Source: Amorphophallus konjac
Lineage: Eukaryota; Streptophyta; Magnoliopsida; Alismatales; Araceae
DNA: 64,000 nt
Assembly: GCA_022559845.1 (NCBI GenBank)
Contig: CM040120.1
Coordinates: 163,414,334-163,478,333 of the forward strand
Reading direction: 5' to 3'
The position numbers were made by a program, and so were the translations under genes. Below, piece by piece: positions 1-13,210 of the stretch (position 1 is its first letter; each line of letters begins with the position of its first letter). The notes under the pieces were generated by a model, which was given only the letters and a program-made list of their open reading frames with translations, was not told the origin of the DNA and did no database searches.

Positions 1-2640
1 CACTTCAAGCAAGAGTCCTAATAGTATTAGGATTTCCCTATAATTACTCCTACTAAATAATACTTTCGAAATATAGTTACTTCCTAGTTCGATCCCTTCC
101 TAATTATAATTAATACATCTATCAGTTCGAACCGGAGAAATTGGCATTCACGTTATTAAAATTAACGTTTATTTTAAGTGTTACAATCTTTAGAGATTTT
201 TATCTTTTTTATTTGATGGGTTATTGACATGAAATTTTATGGGTAAGGCCTTTCCATTTTTCTCTATTTTTTCATATAATTAGTTTTATAAAATTCTTTT
301 AATTTAAAAAGTGGCATTATTCACGCACTATTCATAGTCTTAGGAAATAGCGACTTTGGCTTCGTCGCTTTAAGTAAATGTTGCGCCCATGTGTTGGGCG
401 CAATTCATTTCTTTCCCTTTCCCCACAACCTCAAAAGGGCCGATATTGTACATATAACCCTCTTATTTCTACAATTCTCTTAACTATATACTATATTTGA
501 ATTAACGTTAATAGTTATGTCGTAACTTCGTAACCAACGTCCATTACATGGTCGTATATTATTTTAAACATTTTTTTCTCACCCTTATTTAACCAAAATT
601 GCACATATGTCTATTCTACCTCTTTTTAACTATCTTTAATGTGTTAAATCTTATCTATATACCCCTATTCCTTCAAATAAAATATAATGTAATAAATGTG
701 AAATATTAAATTTTCTACATTATTAATAAAATATAAATTTATGTTTCCTTCAATGTTTATTGATTATTAATTCAAATAAAAGTACAACATGATTTTAAAT
801 GACTACTTAAAATGATGTTATATTCATAATTCTTTAAAATTTAAGGGTAGTGTAGACACGCCAAAATTGACGTTACTGTGAGTACATCTCATATTGCCCT
901 ACAATGCCCCAATTTGACCCTCAAATTAGCTCTGTTTGAGTGGTTTTTCTCACTTTTCTTGGATTTCTCCATTTTTCCTCTCTTTTCCTATTTTCCCCTA
1001 TTTTTCTGGATTTTTCTGGATTTTTTTGGATTTTCTGGGCATTTTTCTCTATTTTTCAGAAATAACGACTTGTCTTGGGGCGTCTTTTAAATAACGACTT
1101 ACCCTTGGGCGTTTCTTAAAAAATTGACGACTATATCGGAGGGCGTCCATTCTTTCAAATTCCTATTTTTCTAAATTTTTCGGAGAATTTTTCGAAATTT
1201 TTTAAGAATTAACGACTTAACCATGGATGTTATTTTGAATTTGGAAAGAATAAAAAAAATCGAAAATTGAATTCACGTCTTACACACGGTCGTCACTTTT
1301 TCAAATTAATTTTTTAATATTATTTTCCACCCGTTCCAGAGGTGATTTGGTGGCCTTCCGGGTGTCAGAAAAATTCGTAAAAATAGTCGTTGGAATCAGG
1401 GTGATGAGATGCACCTCCACCTAAAAAATGAGAAAATAATATTGAGAAATGAAAAATGGCCCTATTTTGAATATTTTGAATTAACGTCCATGGTTAGGGC
1501 GCGTTTTAATTAACGCCTTTGACTCAGACGTGTTTCACAATTTTCAAATAAATTCTAAAATTTAATTTTTGAATTAACGCCCTAATCTAAGTCGTGTTTT
1601 TAAAAGACGCCCTCTGGCAGGTCGTCAATTCTTGAATTGACGCCTTTGTCTAGGTCGTGTTTCATTTTCGTGTTTCGAACAAACGTAGCCTTTCCCCCGA
1701 GAGTCCCTGCTTCGTTTGGTCACCTTACCCATTCTTATCCTTCCCTCCTTGGGCCCTTGCCCATTCTTATCCTTTCCCTTGTTGAACTCTTGCCTTCTTA
1801 TCTCTTCATCCAATTTTTATTAATAGGGCTTCCGAGTTCTGTTGTTGGGTTGGACTCTCCTCTTTGGCCCCCCTTTCGTCGATCCTTTTCTCCCTCCCTC
1901 CATTCTTCTTCTTCTTCTGTGTTTTTTCTTCTTTTGTTTCTTTTGTGTTTTTTCTTTCTTCTTGCAGGTGCTGCTGCTGTGGCTAGGAGGGGCTTCTCAC
2001 GTCATGTTCATCATCTTTTGAAGTCTTCTCCCCAACGATCATCAAAACCAAGCAACGCACAGATTTTTCTTACCTCCCCTCTATTCCCTTTATTTTATTT
2101 TCATCATATGCATGCATTCATCATTATTTAACTCTCTTTTCTCAACACGTTGAGACTTTCCCCATAGTGCAACTCTTGCACAATCTCCTTTTATTTTCAT
2201 ATCATTTATCATTCATTTTTTCCACACCCTTTTGCATAGGGGTTTAAGGGCAACCACCCACAAGGTGTGTTCTCTCATACGTTTTCATGCTCATCTATTT
2301 ATTATGGATTTGATGCTACACCCACCTTGTTTTTAATTCAATTCTTTTGGTGGTGTTTGTTTGTCTTTGCTTGCAAGGGTAATTAATTGAAGAAATCTCT
2401 TCATCGGCCGGCCGATTGGAAGAGAAAGGAGCACTCACATCCCCACATCTTTTGAGGTATTTTTCGCGATCCCTCCACACTTTTTCATTATCATATTCTT
2501 TTGAGGCGTTCGCGTCTCTGGCGATCACACACACTCCTCTTGTGCACCTCGTGCATGTTTTTCTCCACATTATTGATTATTGCTTGTTCTTAATTTTTCC
2601 TTAAGTGGATTTCTAAAGGAATCTACAGGTAGGATCTACG
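1..2640. repeat. LTR-like non-coding repeat with dyads
   Basis: AT-rich DNA without a credible gene; the longest open frame (1637-2131) is low-complexity Phe/Leu/Ser sequence from a pyrimidine-rich tract. From about 350 to 1670 it carries about a dozen dyads of the type CGAC/ACGCC...GGCGT/GTCG. From 2420 to 2600 it weakly resembles the end of the Tat LTR near 53,040-53,260 (both contain GGCGATCACA). I infer an LTR or leader of a Tat-like element in plus orientation, cut by the window edge. No LTR ends, PBS or PPT were found, so the class is tentative. Confidence 0.4.
345..1680. repeat. Array of about 12 short dyads (CGACnn / ACGCC family)
   Basis: Units at about 350-367, 383-401, 1065-1083, 1095-1112, 1125-1147, 1214-1232, 1276-1297, 1485-1505, 1515-1533, 1576-1595, 1606-1628 and 1638-1658. 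Each has a 5-7 nt left arm such as GCGCCC or GACGCC, a 6-10 nt centre, and a complementary or near-complementary right arm such as GGGCGC or GGTCGTC. The sequence between units is AT-rich and not conserved. The units resemble those in the Tekay LTRs at 17.3-18.5 kb, though the surrounding DNA is different. Confidence 0.6.
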
Positions 2641-2880
2641 AATTCTTTTTGTAAGGCTCATTAGGACGTAAGGGGGTTGTTTATAGGGTCTGACCTTGAT
2701 TATTTATTAGTTTTAATTTATTTAGACTTTCTAGTCTTTTAATTTAATAGGTTTGCTACACATTGTGCAAAAGGGTGGATATGCCAGCCTTCCCCTCGAC
2801 ATTGTCACATTTTTCTTATGGATCATACATGCACTTAGTAAATAAAACAAGTCATGGAAATCTAAACCACAAACATGCAT

Positions 2881-2942
<62 letters not shown>

Positions 2943-5049
2943 CCTTATGCATTTCATCACTAATAAGAAACCCATACACCCTACTTGTATTTGGAGAGAT
3001 TGCACAAAAAAGAAAATTTTACATAAGATCCTCTACTGGACTTTGGGTATGAGAGCAGGTCGGCCTGCTTCTTACCCCAGGTCAACCTGGCCTTTACAGA
3101 ACCCCCCCGTTCAGTTGGGGTAGGTCGACCTGTCCCATGAACAAGTCGACCTACCCGTCAGATATCCATGTCTCTAGCAAAATCGATCGATTGATTTGGC
3201 TAATTCGGTCGACCGAAATGCCCTGCATTCAAAAAAAAAAACATTCACAAGGATACAAAAGAGAGTGACTGTGCATTTGCACAATGACCTCCTGTAAAGA
3301 GATTTCTGTGAACATGATGAAAGAGCCCCATCGAATTTCCCGTGTAAACAACCATGCATTTTGTATGATCCCAGAATTCCTACGGGTTTGAGCATACTTA
3401 CCCTTTCATCAATTATCAAAATACATACAGTGCACGCCTACATGGCATTTCTCCCCAATAACGCATTGGATCATGGTTTCAGACGAAATTTTCATGAATG
3501 CTTCTCATTTGGGTGCTTGCATGCCATAACCCCCTCGGTATATCAAATGGTGAGCGGTGGAAACCCGGATTACATTCGGGTGAAAACCCCCACTATGCGT
3601 GAGTCGAGAACTCCGCCATGTATCGGGAGAGGGACCCTTTGTATGAAGACCCGATCAAATCCCCTTGTGCCATGTGCATTTAAGCTTGCATGATCATCAA
3701 AGCATGTGTCCATTGCCTTTCATGCCATTTAAAAAAAAAGAAGAGGAGGAGAAAGCAAACAAGAAAAAAACAAAAGAGGGAAAACACAGATTTATCATGG
3801 CATGTGCATGGCAGATTGTGCACAGTGCATACTCAAACCCATATGTATCTCAAAAAAAAAGAGAGAAAGTAAAACTTCACGTGCATCTCTTTCCCATACC
3901 CTGAGTTGTATGTGATCTGCAACTTAGCTCCATACATATTCATGTGCATTTGCCATCAAAACAAAAGGGGTGACACATGACCATAAAAGATAAGTTGGAC
4001 AAAAACTCAAACTGAAGGCTCTCAGTCTAAAAACAGAGAGGAGAAAGGAACAAAAAATGAATCAATGATTCAAGATGAAGCAATAAACTAAAAGAAAACA
4101 AAAAAAATTAGCTAACCAAAAGACAAAAAAAAAGAAAGGATTTGTGATCTGCCAAGGGCTGGGTCGACCCAATTGGTGGCTGGCCTCTGCCAACTCCTAT
4201 GTCCCTTTTGGATTAAAAAAAAAGCAAAATACAAAACAACACACGATCAACTGCTTCGGGCAACAAAGCAAACAATGGCCATCAACCCAGGAAAACAAGA
4301 ATGATGGTGAATAATTAATTGTAATAGTTAGATAATGATGAAAATATTCAAGATAACTATATAAAATCGGTCAATGATGAAAATCTCAAAAAACAAATAC
4401 CCTCATTAAGAGAATTCAAACGGCAAGGTATCCGGATTTCTTCCCTTTGACCCCAAGTAGGTGGAGATACTAAAGGTGCCCTCGGGAGGCGTGCTTGGCT
4501 CTTGGGGACCGTCCCGTTAAAGCCGTGGCGCGAATCTGCACCGGGCCGATTATTCATTGATTTGACTCATTTAATCGAGATTTAACTGGACTCTTTCATT
4601 TCTTCAGATATTGAACTTGCCGTGCCCTGGCATACATATATTGTGGTTTTACCAATACGCCTATAATGATTTTAACCCGGGCATCTGTCCGGACATGAAG
4701 TGGTCAGCCTATGACCGACATAATTTTAAATGTCCTTTTTGGGGATTTTAATGATTTTCAATACGCTATTCCCTCTTTTCATAAAAATTGATATTTAGGC
4801 CATGAGGCCCCATTTCTTGGTGATTAATCAAAGGTTTTCCCCTCTCCGAGGAAATGTAATTAATGCCGTGACCTTTATAGCACGGCGGGTCTGTAGTCCC
4901 GACTCGACACCCACAATCGTCTGGTTAGTCAGACGGAGCGCACCACGGGCTTCGAACCACTCTAGTCTTGAAGCCCGATCACATTGTCACATAAGTGACT
5001 GACACACCCTCGCACGATAAAACCGGTAAAAGATAAAACGATACTCCGA
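2640..5049. other. Unassigned non-coding stretch
   Basis: No coding similarity recognised on either strand. It has A-rich tracts (3720-3780, 4080-4140, 4215-4245) and GTCGAC palindromes at 3124-3129, 3145-3150, 3208-3213 and 4163-4168, the first two inside AGGTCGACCT-like pairs. The part from 4360 to 5000 looks like retrotransposon leader or LTR sequence, but I cannot name the family. It may be the remainder of the Tat-like element whose gag lies at 5.05-6.95 kb. Confidence 0.4.
2884..2938. repeat. (TA)n microsatellite
   Basis: About 27 uninterrupted AT dinucleotides. The Tyr/Ile runs in overlapping frames are translations of this repeat, not genes. Confidence 0.95.
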
Positions 5050-6948
5050 TATAAAATATTTAAAAATTTTGAGTGCATCCACACCTCACCGGCTGGACCT
5101 CGGGTTGTTCATATTCCTCCAACCCATCGATGATCGCCTGTAGTAGTGCGACTATCGGGCTGGCTTCTATATGCATTCGCAGCGGGAGCTACTTCTTCTT
5201 GTTATCGGTTGGCCTTCAGAGGACTAGTCGAGGAGCGGTTTTATACCAGACCGGAGTTACAACCGATGGTGGTAGTTGAGGTGTGACACCATGAATTTGG
5301 ACTCCTGGGTTAGGGAGGGATGCCGACTTTCTTCTTGTCTTCTTTGGCACCATCTGCCAATTTCCTTGGTCCTTTGCGAGGGTCATGACGAATGGCTCGT
5401 ATGTGTGCTTGGTACAAGCTTCTGCCACCTCTTTGGGTAGTTGTTGATATAAAGATATCATATTGGCCGTGGCCCCCATCACAGGCATCTCGTGAGGACG
5501 GGGTGGGTCCACCATGTGTTCACCCATCTGGACCTCTCCCTTCTTGATCATGCCTTCAATGACGTCTTTGAACATATAGTAATCTTCGATGGTGTGCCCG
5601 AGCATCTGATGATATGGGCAGTATCGAGGATTGTCCTTCCTCTTGGCATCGCCGGGTCTCTTCGGCTCTGGGAGAGTGATTTTGTTGTATCTGGTGGTCC
5701 ATTCAAAAAGAACCCAGGTCTTCTCCTTTGGAAAGGAATAAAGTCTTTTCTTTCTAGATCACAAGGAGGCACTTTCTTGTTGTTCAGCCGGCTTGGCAGG
5801 AGGAGTACTGGCGACTCCTTTATCCTTGTTCTTCTGCTGCTCAAAGTCCTTAAAGTCAACTATGTTGACTTCTTTGGGCGCGGGCCGTTTATCAGCTGAC
5901 TTCGCCTTCTAGCTTGAGGCAGCCGGGGTGGAAGAGTATTTGGAGAGGAAAGCCTCGATTTCTGCCACCACATTGTTCAGTCAGTCGAATGACCTGATCT
6001 CCATCCCGATCATCCTCGAGGACTTCCTGCTTCAGATTTTGTTTACAGATCTGGATTGCATCTTCTTGGTGTGGGGGCTGCCTACACCTTATGCTGACGT
6101 TCTGCCATCTCTTGATGTATTCCAGAGCAGTTTCATCATTCTTCTACCTGGTTGCATAGAGTTCGGCCACGGTGACCTCCCTTTCAGTGACGTGGAACCG
6201 CTCCCGAAACTTTCGCTGCATATCCAGCCAATCAACGATGGACCCTTTCGACAGGTTTGAGTACCATTCCAAGGTGAGTCCCGTAAGCGAGGACCCGAAG
6301 AACTTTAGCAGGTACGATTCATCGGTTGCCAGATCACCCATGACATTGATGTAATAGTCTATATGTTCCTTCGGTGAAGCTTGGCAATTGAATTTGTCAA
6401 ACTTCGGCGGCTTGTTGACGCCGGGAGGCAAGCTTTTTGCCGCATGCTGGACATTGTAAGGCACCTTGTACACATCAAAAGGAGCATGTTCATCACTGCC
6501 CCGATCTGCTAACTTCATCTCGATCATCTGCTCGATGATCATCTTGTTCGCCATTGCGGGATCTAGTGGTTCTGAGTAGAAATGCGCTGCCTTGCTTTGT
6601 GGCATTGCCAATATCGTTGCTTGAGGTACAGTGGCGGTGCCGTGGTGTTGGGAAGCCGAAGGTGGTATTGGAGCCGTGCCCCCAGTATAGTGGAGTGCCA
6701 ACAGTGAAGCCATCATTTGGGGTGAGCCCTCGAATTCATCAGTACCTCGCTGGGGTGTTTCTAGAGGGGCTTCGACCTGCTTCGAGGCAGAAGCATGCGT
6801 GGTCAATTCACTTACTTACCTCTTCAGAGCTTCGATCTCTTGCCGATATGCTTGAAGCAGCATCATCATCATTATCGGATTAGGGGTGGATGGGCTAGGA
6901 ACTTGGCCTCCCCCTTCCATTGGAGCATCTAGAGAAGGTGCCAGCCTC
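5050..6948 (-). pseudogene. Tat-lineage Ty3/gypsy gag, broken
   Basis: Reads leftward in three frames. The part from 6806 down to 6144 carries the retrotransposon Gag core: a PPKFDKF motif, then DYYINVMGDLATDESYLLKF, LEWYSNL and the helix-rich end VTEREVTVAELYATR, all typical of Tat/Ogre Gag. Past a frameshift near 6144 the frame resumes. The segment from 5605 to 5216 includes the MLGHTIEDYYMFKDVIEGMIKKG motif region of the Gag C-terminus. Stops and frameshifts near 5548, 5860 and 6144, plus a stop near 6820, show it is dead. Its upstream part is cut at 6949 by a Tekay LTR. No Tat protease or RT follows on the left, so the copy is also truncated or rearranged there. Confidence 0.8.
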
Positions 6949-9900
6949 TGTCACGCCCCGAGATTTATGTAGTGGAAACAATCGGGAACGTGAACAGCCG
7001 ACATGGTAAGTCTCTTGTAAGCAATATAATCAAAGCACCAGACAATCACACAAAGTAATTGCACATGTAATCTTATTCAAACATTTAACTTTATTTCATA
7101 TAAATAATCCACCAAGTACAGAAGACTCTTGACTCTTAACATTCTCCTAACATAGACTCAAGAAAACAAAATTTACATAATGACTCGACTAGACACTAAA
7201 TCTATTAGGCTTCTCTTGATTCATTTGATCTTCAATTGCTCTCGGACCCGCTACTCATATAATCCAAATCCGATTCACTAGTACTTCCTGAAATATTGAG
7301 AAAGTAGGTAATGAGCACACTTGCCCAGTAGGTATCTTCGTATCAACATGATGGCAATGTTTAAGTGATTAACATTTTAGCTCTAGAGAATAAGATAAAT
7401 CATGCAGGTACGATGAAACACATATATAACCAAAGTAACATGATACGACCAATTGTGAGATATGAGAATATGATTAATCAAAGTATATCATGAACGGAGT
7501 TTGGCCTTTCATGAACAAGAATGTAACAAGAATGCACTTCTCATCACTTTAAAGGCTATGCACTAGAAAGTCATGTAACACGCAAGAATGTACTTTTGCT
7601 TTACAAGTACTTCGTGAATATTTGTGGATCTTCACTTATTTATAAAGAAAGTACTCCTAGTGCAATGTGATGCCAGTAGCATCATATCCCATGGTTTACA
7701 GTATGTTTCCGACAGTCAGCCGAGAGGACTAGCAGAAAGCCCTTGAACACAATCAGTACTCAAACTGCATCTTCAAGTATAAATCAAGCTACTTCCACAA
7801 GTATAATAGTAATGTTGGCCAATAATGTAACAAGTTCAACATTAGTCAATGGAAGATTTCACCAAATATGAAAATAAGAATTCAAGCAATGCATTAATAA
7901 CTAGGTCATGCTTATAGAGAAATTCAGCAGCATAATGGTACATTCATTAATTCTCTAAAATTTATTTTAGATAGCTTCTAGAATAAAGTGACATGTTCTA
8001 GATAATCAATAGACCATCTGGAATCAAAAAAAAAATGAACCCTTTAGTCAAACCCTGGGTTAATCAAACTCTGAAATCAAGCAGTCATTCACTATACCGT
8101 TTCGTGACCAGGTGGTCGTGTACTGGACCGTTTGGAACTATGATTTAGGAAAATACCGGTAAGTGCTCTCTAGATAATTGGGTTTAATGGTACAACTAGC
8201 TCGGCGTCCTAGTGGGAATCCCAGGCTCGCGGAGACTTATGGAGGCCTTGAAACAAGATCACCTAGTCCTTTGGAAGAAATATCCAATGGAGAGGTTCAC
8301 TAGTCCAAGATGATGTACGTAATGTGCCATGTGTAACTAATGACAAAATACCGGGATATGTGCCATGTACTTAAGAAAATGACTCATAGATGAGAAAAGA
8401 TCATGATAAAATAATGTAAACCACTCGTGAATCCAGTTCATCTACTATTTGAAATATGCATTTAGTACAAGAGTATACGATTTTGGCATGAAGTTAACAT
8501 AAGTATAAAATAAATTTCCAGTGCATAATGATTCATGAAACTATCTGGAATAAATCGTCATTACAACCAAGTATAAGAAAACCATGTCTAAAACTAGGTC
8601 AAAATTTAAATAACTAGGCTTATCATAAGTAAATTAGGGCCATTCTGCATTATGTTACGGGTTAACATTAACACGGAACTCAGAAACAAATAGCGATCGC
8701 TTCAAGGACCGTTTCACGTAGGCTAGCGGTCTATTGTAGGACCACTAGTTATTCGAAGCGATCTTTGTGAAGACTCTTTCTTCCTCTGTAGCAGACGGAC
8801 ATTAAATATTGAAGTTCACGCCTATTTTAGGGCAAATAAAAGCATGAAAATGATATAAAACATGTAATGAACATGCCATAAGAAAGTAGGCCAAGAATAT
8901 GCATAGAAGAATTTAAATTAAGTGAAAAATTCATCGTTTCCATTAAAGGCTAGGTTTATTCATGAAAATCAACTAACCACTAAAACACAAAATACTCCAT
9001 GTACAATGCATGAAATCATCTAGGAATTGAGGGTTTTTACTCCTAAGATCATGTTTAAGCCATTCATAAGATAACCTACCTTTGTTTTGGACTTTAGGCT
9101 TTGAATTTAGGGCTGGAAGTTAACCCTAATTTTTGCTCGTCCTGAATCGAAGTAGTAACTTGTTGCCCCTCTATCTCCTGATTCACTTGACATAAAGATG
9201 TGAAATTTGGAGGGTAAGAAGAGGGTACTACAAAGAACAAATTGCTCTAAAGAACCTATATCTAATTACCTCGTTTGGGGCTTCTATTCTCCTGATCTTC
9301 CTGGGTCGGTCGCACAGTTTCCTGAGTTGCATTCACCAAACCAGCATCTTTGCAGACTTCTATCTCACTGTAGACTTGATCTCCTAGAACAAAATTTTGA
9401 GGAAAGTTAGATCTAAGTATAATGAACAAATTTCTAGAAGGAACTTACCTCTAATTCGACTTCTTTACCTTAGTTCCACGCGAGCCAAAAGTAAGGGTCG
9501 ACAGGTTGGTTATGGGGTCTATTTATAGGGTTTAGCTAGGGTTTCATAGATTTGAATGATGCTAGAGTCCTTATTAGGTGCAAGGTCGATCCTCAAGAGT
9601 TCTAAGCCAGATTATACTTTTATCCACTTCGATTTCTGGGTATTTGGATGCTAAAATTCTAACCTTTTTACACTTTCTTCTATTCACAGAACCTGCAGAG
9701 CTTCGCGATCATTTGGAAGACCGTTTTATAGTGGCTTGCGATCTTGCGATAGACCGTTTTCGGTTTGAGTGTCGAATTTGAAACCAGTTCAAACTCTTAT
9801 ATTATTGTCCATCTTTTATCCTAAAATATTCCTACTTATCTCATAAATTCTGTAAATACATCAATTCCAAGCTTCTAGAACCTGGGCCAAAGTTTAAAAT

Positions 9901-10066
9901 TATAATTTGGGCCAATTGGATTTGTCAAAATGAGCCTAATCCTCTTGGATTAGTATAGGGCCTAAATAATTAGTTTTTATTAACCACAATTCAATCAATA
10001 GCCCATTTAAATGCTTAATAATTATATTTTTAATCCCAAAAAATTCTTAGAATATCCTCGGGTACA
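6949..10066 (-). mobile_element. Tekay-type LTR (3' LTR of a truncated element)
   Basis: Begins TGTCACGCCCCGAG and ends GGGTACA on the plus strand, 3,118 bp. On the minus strand it follows a polypurine tract (GCGGGGGAGGG; 10,067-10,077), so it is the 3' LTR of a minus-strand element. A TATA box (CTATAAATAGA on minus) lies at 9518-9528. Both ends resemble the LTRs at 15.7 and 23.2 kb, marking a related but distinct family. Dyad-like motifs with ACCGTTT or GATCG arms occur near 8100, 8690-8770 and 9715-9765, less regular than in the other Tekay element. The 5' LTR and most of the interior are missing. Confidence 0.85.
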
Positions 10067-10670
10067 CCCTCCCCCGCTTAAAATGAATTTGGTCCCCAAA
10101 TTCCTTGTAATAAGATTTGCTAAGGAGAGTGTACTTACATTCAAATATCTCTGGAAATCGTTTGCGCATGGCTTCTTCAGTTTCCCATGTTGCTTCATGT
10201 GGCCATAACTTGGTCCATTGGATCTTGACCATAGGAATAGTTTTATTCCGAAGTTGACGCACTTCTCGTTCAATGATCTTGTTTGGCTTTTGCTCGTACG
10301 TCAACTCCTTTTGAATTTCCAAATTGTCGTAAGTTATGACATGGAAAGGATCAAGAACATATTTTTTAAGCATTGAGACGTGAAATACATCATGAACTCC
10401 TAATAATTGAGGGGGCAAAGCTATTCGATACGCGACTTCACCAACCCTTTCGAGAATTTCAAAGTGGCCAATGAATCTTAGAGTAAGCTTGCCTTTGATA
10501 CCGAATCTTTGAATACCTCGACCTGTAGAAACCTTAAGGAATACATGGTCTCCTACTTGAAAATTCAGGTCGCACCTTCGATTATCAGCATATGATTTTT
10601 GTCTATTGTGAACCATCTAGAGTCTTTCCCGAATAAACTTTATTATCTCGGTAGTATCCCTGATGATATG
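10067..10670 (-). pseudogene. Tekay integrase C-terminus with chromodomain, fragment
   Basis: Leftward frame from about 10,665 to 10,047, with one stop near 10,617 just before the RQKSYADNRR motif. It shows the gypsy integrase C-terminal fold (FQVGDHVFLKVS, GKLTLRFIGHFEIL, VAYRIALPPQL, VHDVFHVSMLKKYV) and a chromodomain-like tail ending EATWETEEAMRKRFPEIF. It is collinear with the complete Tekay polyprotein at 18.7-20.2 kb. The frame runs on into the PPT and LTR. The catalytic core, RT and gag are absent, and SIRE sequence starts near 10,670. Confidence 0.85.
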
Positions 10671-11318
10671 ATACTGAGATTTTAGAAATAATGTGAAAAT
10701 ATGAGATTTCAGAGTCAAGGTTGCAAAAATGTGTCGACTTTGGGTGTCGACTTTGGGTGTTGACATTTTAGAAACACTTACTGATGCCAAGATGTAACAA
10801 CTTGGACCTGATCTGACTCAATTTTATTCTGAACTCCCCCTAACAGCATGCACAAAAGGATAGACAAAATTTTTTTTGAACACTTACTCCCCCTGTCTAT
10901 GTGCATTATTATTGGACACAACATTTTGCCCTATGAACAAATAATGAAATGCAAGACTTAGATAAAATCTTGACTCAGGGTACTTGGCGGAGGACAAGCC
11001 TCTACACATAGTGTGGGTTTCCAGACAGAAGAGATCTGCCCTTCTCCCAGCAAACCATTTGATATACCTTTAAGATCCAGATGGACACAATGCAAGACAT
11101 TGTCTGCAATGACAACCATTGATACCATGTGATAGACTAAACATATGCATATAAAACATGATAGAGAAGGCATTTATTCCAGACAAGAATGAACTTAAGG
11201 AATCAATCATCATGCTGAAATTTACATAAACCTAGTTCTCTTCTTAAGAATTTAAACCTTTCATTCCCAAGAGGTTTAGTAAATATATCAATAATTTATT
11301 TTTCTGATTCTACAAAAT
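10671..11318 (-). other. 3' non-coding region of a SIRE-type copia element
   Basis: Lies between the RNase H end and the Tekay fragment. Minus-strand GGGGGAG-type purine tracts occur near 10,836 and 10,890, as in SIRE 3' regions. The segment 10,970-11,110 (TACTTGGCGGAGGA ... ATATACC) matches imperfectly 27,597-27,705 in the other SIRE copy. Two GTCGAC motifs in tandem occur near 10,733-10,754. The element's own 3' LTR is not present, presumably lost at the Tekay junction. Confidence 0.6.
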
Positions 11319-12073
11319 TCAGCTCAATTTCATTCTTACTTCATCTCTCAGGAAGTGGTGTTTTATTTCAATATGCTTAGTCCTAGAGTGATGAACAAGA
11401 TTTTTAGTCAAGGAAATAGCACCGGTCTTATCAAACAGAATCAGAATACATCCTAATTTTATATGATAGTCAATCAGCTGGTGTTTTATATAGAGTACTT
11501 GGGCTACACAATTCCCTGCTGCAGCATACTCATCCTCAGTAGTGGAGAGAGCAACTGTGTGTTGCTTCTTAGATGCCCAAGACACTGGACAACCACCTAG
11601 ATATTGACAATACTCACTAATGCTCTTTCTATCTATCCTATACCCTGCATAGTCTGCATCAGTGTAAGCTACAAGTTCAAACTCACACATAGCAGGATAC
11701 CACAGTCCTAAGTCAAGGGTGCCTGATAGATACCTAAAAATCCTCTTCACTACATTCATGTGAGTTCCTTAGGACTAGCTTGAAATCTAGCACATAAAAA
11801 CACTGAAAATTGTATATCTGGGCGAGATGCAGTAAGATACAAAAGGGATCCGATCATACCTATGTATAGTTTGGTATTAACCAATTTATCTTTTGGGTAA
11901 GCATCTAGACTAGTTGATGTACCCATTGGTGCAGTGATAGCCTTGAGGTTCTCCAACTTGTATTTCTTCAGCAGATCCTTGATGTATTTAGACTGTGTGA
12001 TGAAGCTTCCTTCAGAAATTTGATTGACCTGCAATCCAAGGAAAAACTTCAGTTCTCCCATTAAGGTCATTTC
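11319..12073 (-). pseudogene. Ty1/copia (SIRE-type) RT C-terminus and RNase H, fragment
   Basis: Two overlapping leftward frames joined by a 1-nt frameshift at about 11,757. The first (12,070-11,756) is the RT end: GELKFFLGLQV, SKYIKDLLKKY, MIGSLLYLTASRPDIQFSV. The second (11,759-11,319) is RNase H: VAYTDADYAGYRIDRKS, STTEDEYAA, KTGAISLTKN and SRTKHIEIKHHFLRD. The YVDD-containing part of RT is missing because the gene stops exactly at 12,073, where another SIRE LTR begins. It is therefore the older insertion target. Confidence 0.88.
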
Positions 12074-13073
12074 TGTTGAGTCAGGTGCGATAGATTCAGA
12101 GGGGGGTGAATGAATCTCCCCTTTAAAAATATAGCATAATTAAAAACTTAAAGCTCAGTTATGCAGAATTAAAAACAGTTGCAGCTATATTCTGAGAATA
12201 CTTAGGATCATCTCGGCAAGACAACTCATTAGAATTAGCCCTCACTCGATCCTATGCAAACATCTAATACGCAGCAATTAAATGAACATATAAGAAAATC
12301 AAACCACAAGGGACACCAAGATTTTTAGGTGGTTCGGTCCATAGACCTATGTCCACCCCTCACTCCAAACGAAGTGAGGCTTCCACTAGCAACGCTAGAT
12401 AAGCAGACTCAGTCTGCAAGAGACGCTGCCACACAGCTTGACCAGGGGAGCAACCTCCCCTCTTCCTCCCAACCGGAGGGAACCACTAGTGACACTAGTC
12501 ACTAGCAAACCAGAGACGCAAGTCTCTCTTCCTCCAGACCAGGAGGGGACCTACAAATAGCAACTACTACCTGCAGCCGGAGACCCAAGTCTCCCTTCCT
12601 CTGAAGCCCAGAGGGAAGCGCAAGTGACACTAAGTCACCTGCAAACCAGAGGTCTCGGACCTCTCTTCCTCCACCAAGGAGGGAACCACTGATGACCCAA
12701 AGTCACCAGCAAACCGGAGAAACAAATCTCCCTTCTCCTGAAACCACAGGAGGAACCCGATCCCCAACAGGGCAATCGGAAGAACAAGGTAAAACGAAAA
12801 CAATAAAAGATAAAAATCACAGCGACATAAAGCTAGAGAAATGAAAAGCATAAAGACAAACTGGGTTGGATCTGATCCAAGGTCCAGTGAACAATGAAGC
12901 TCTCTTTTTCTTCACAACCTCTCTATCTCACTGTCTCTCATCTTTCTCTGCTCGAGCTCTCTAGCTTTCTCTTTCTCTTCTTTCTCTTCTGCTCTTCTTC
13001 TCTTAAATCTGGCTGCTTCTCCTTCGATCACTCTCTCCACTCGATCAACCTTCTTCTGAGGAAGAAGACACAC

Positions 13074-13096
13074 ATATATATATATATATATATATA
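13074..13096 (-). promoter_or_regulatory. (TA)n, presumed TATA region of SIRE LTR
   Basis: Run of about 12 AT dinucleotides roughly 55 bp downstream, in element sense, of the G-box cluster. It is the only TATA-like sequence there. Transcription from it is inferred. Confidence 0.45.
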
Positions 13097-13151
13097 ACAG
13101 TAGATTAGGGCGGCGTGTGCTCTCCACGATTCCCGCCCAAATGTTTCAGTC

Positions 13152-13210
13152 CACGTGGCGGCTTCTCAGCATCTCGGATCACGTGCCAGATGCCAGCCTC
13201 GTATCACGTG
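13152..13210 (-). promoter_or_regulatory. Cluster of three CACGTG (G-box) motifs
   Basis: Perfect CACGTG at 13,152-13,157, 13,180-13,185 and 13,205-13,210, between the motif array and the TATA region of the SIRE LTR. G-boxes are binding sites of plant bZIP and bHLH factors (known). Use by this LTR is inferred from position and from the same arrangement in the SIRE LTR at 58 kb. Confidence 0.6.

Noticed and set aside
1637..2131. 164-codon plus frame
   Set aside because: Low-complexity Phe/Leu/Ser from pyrimidine-rich DNA, no domain, within a repeat.
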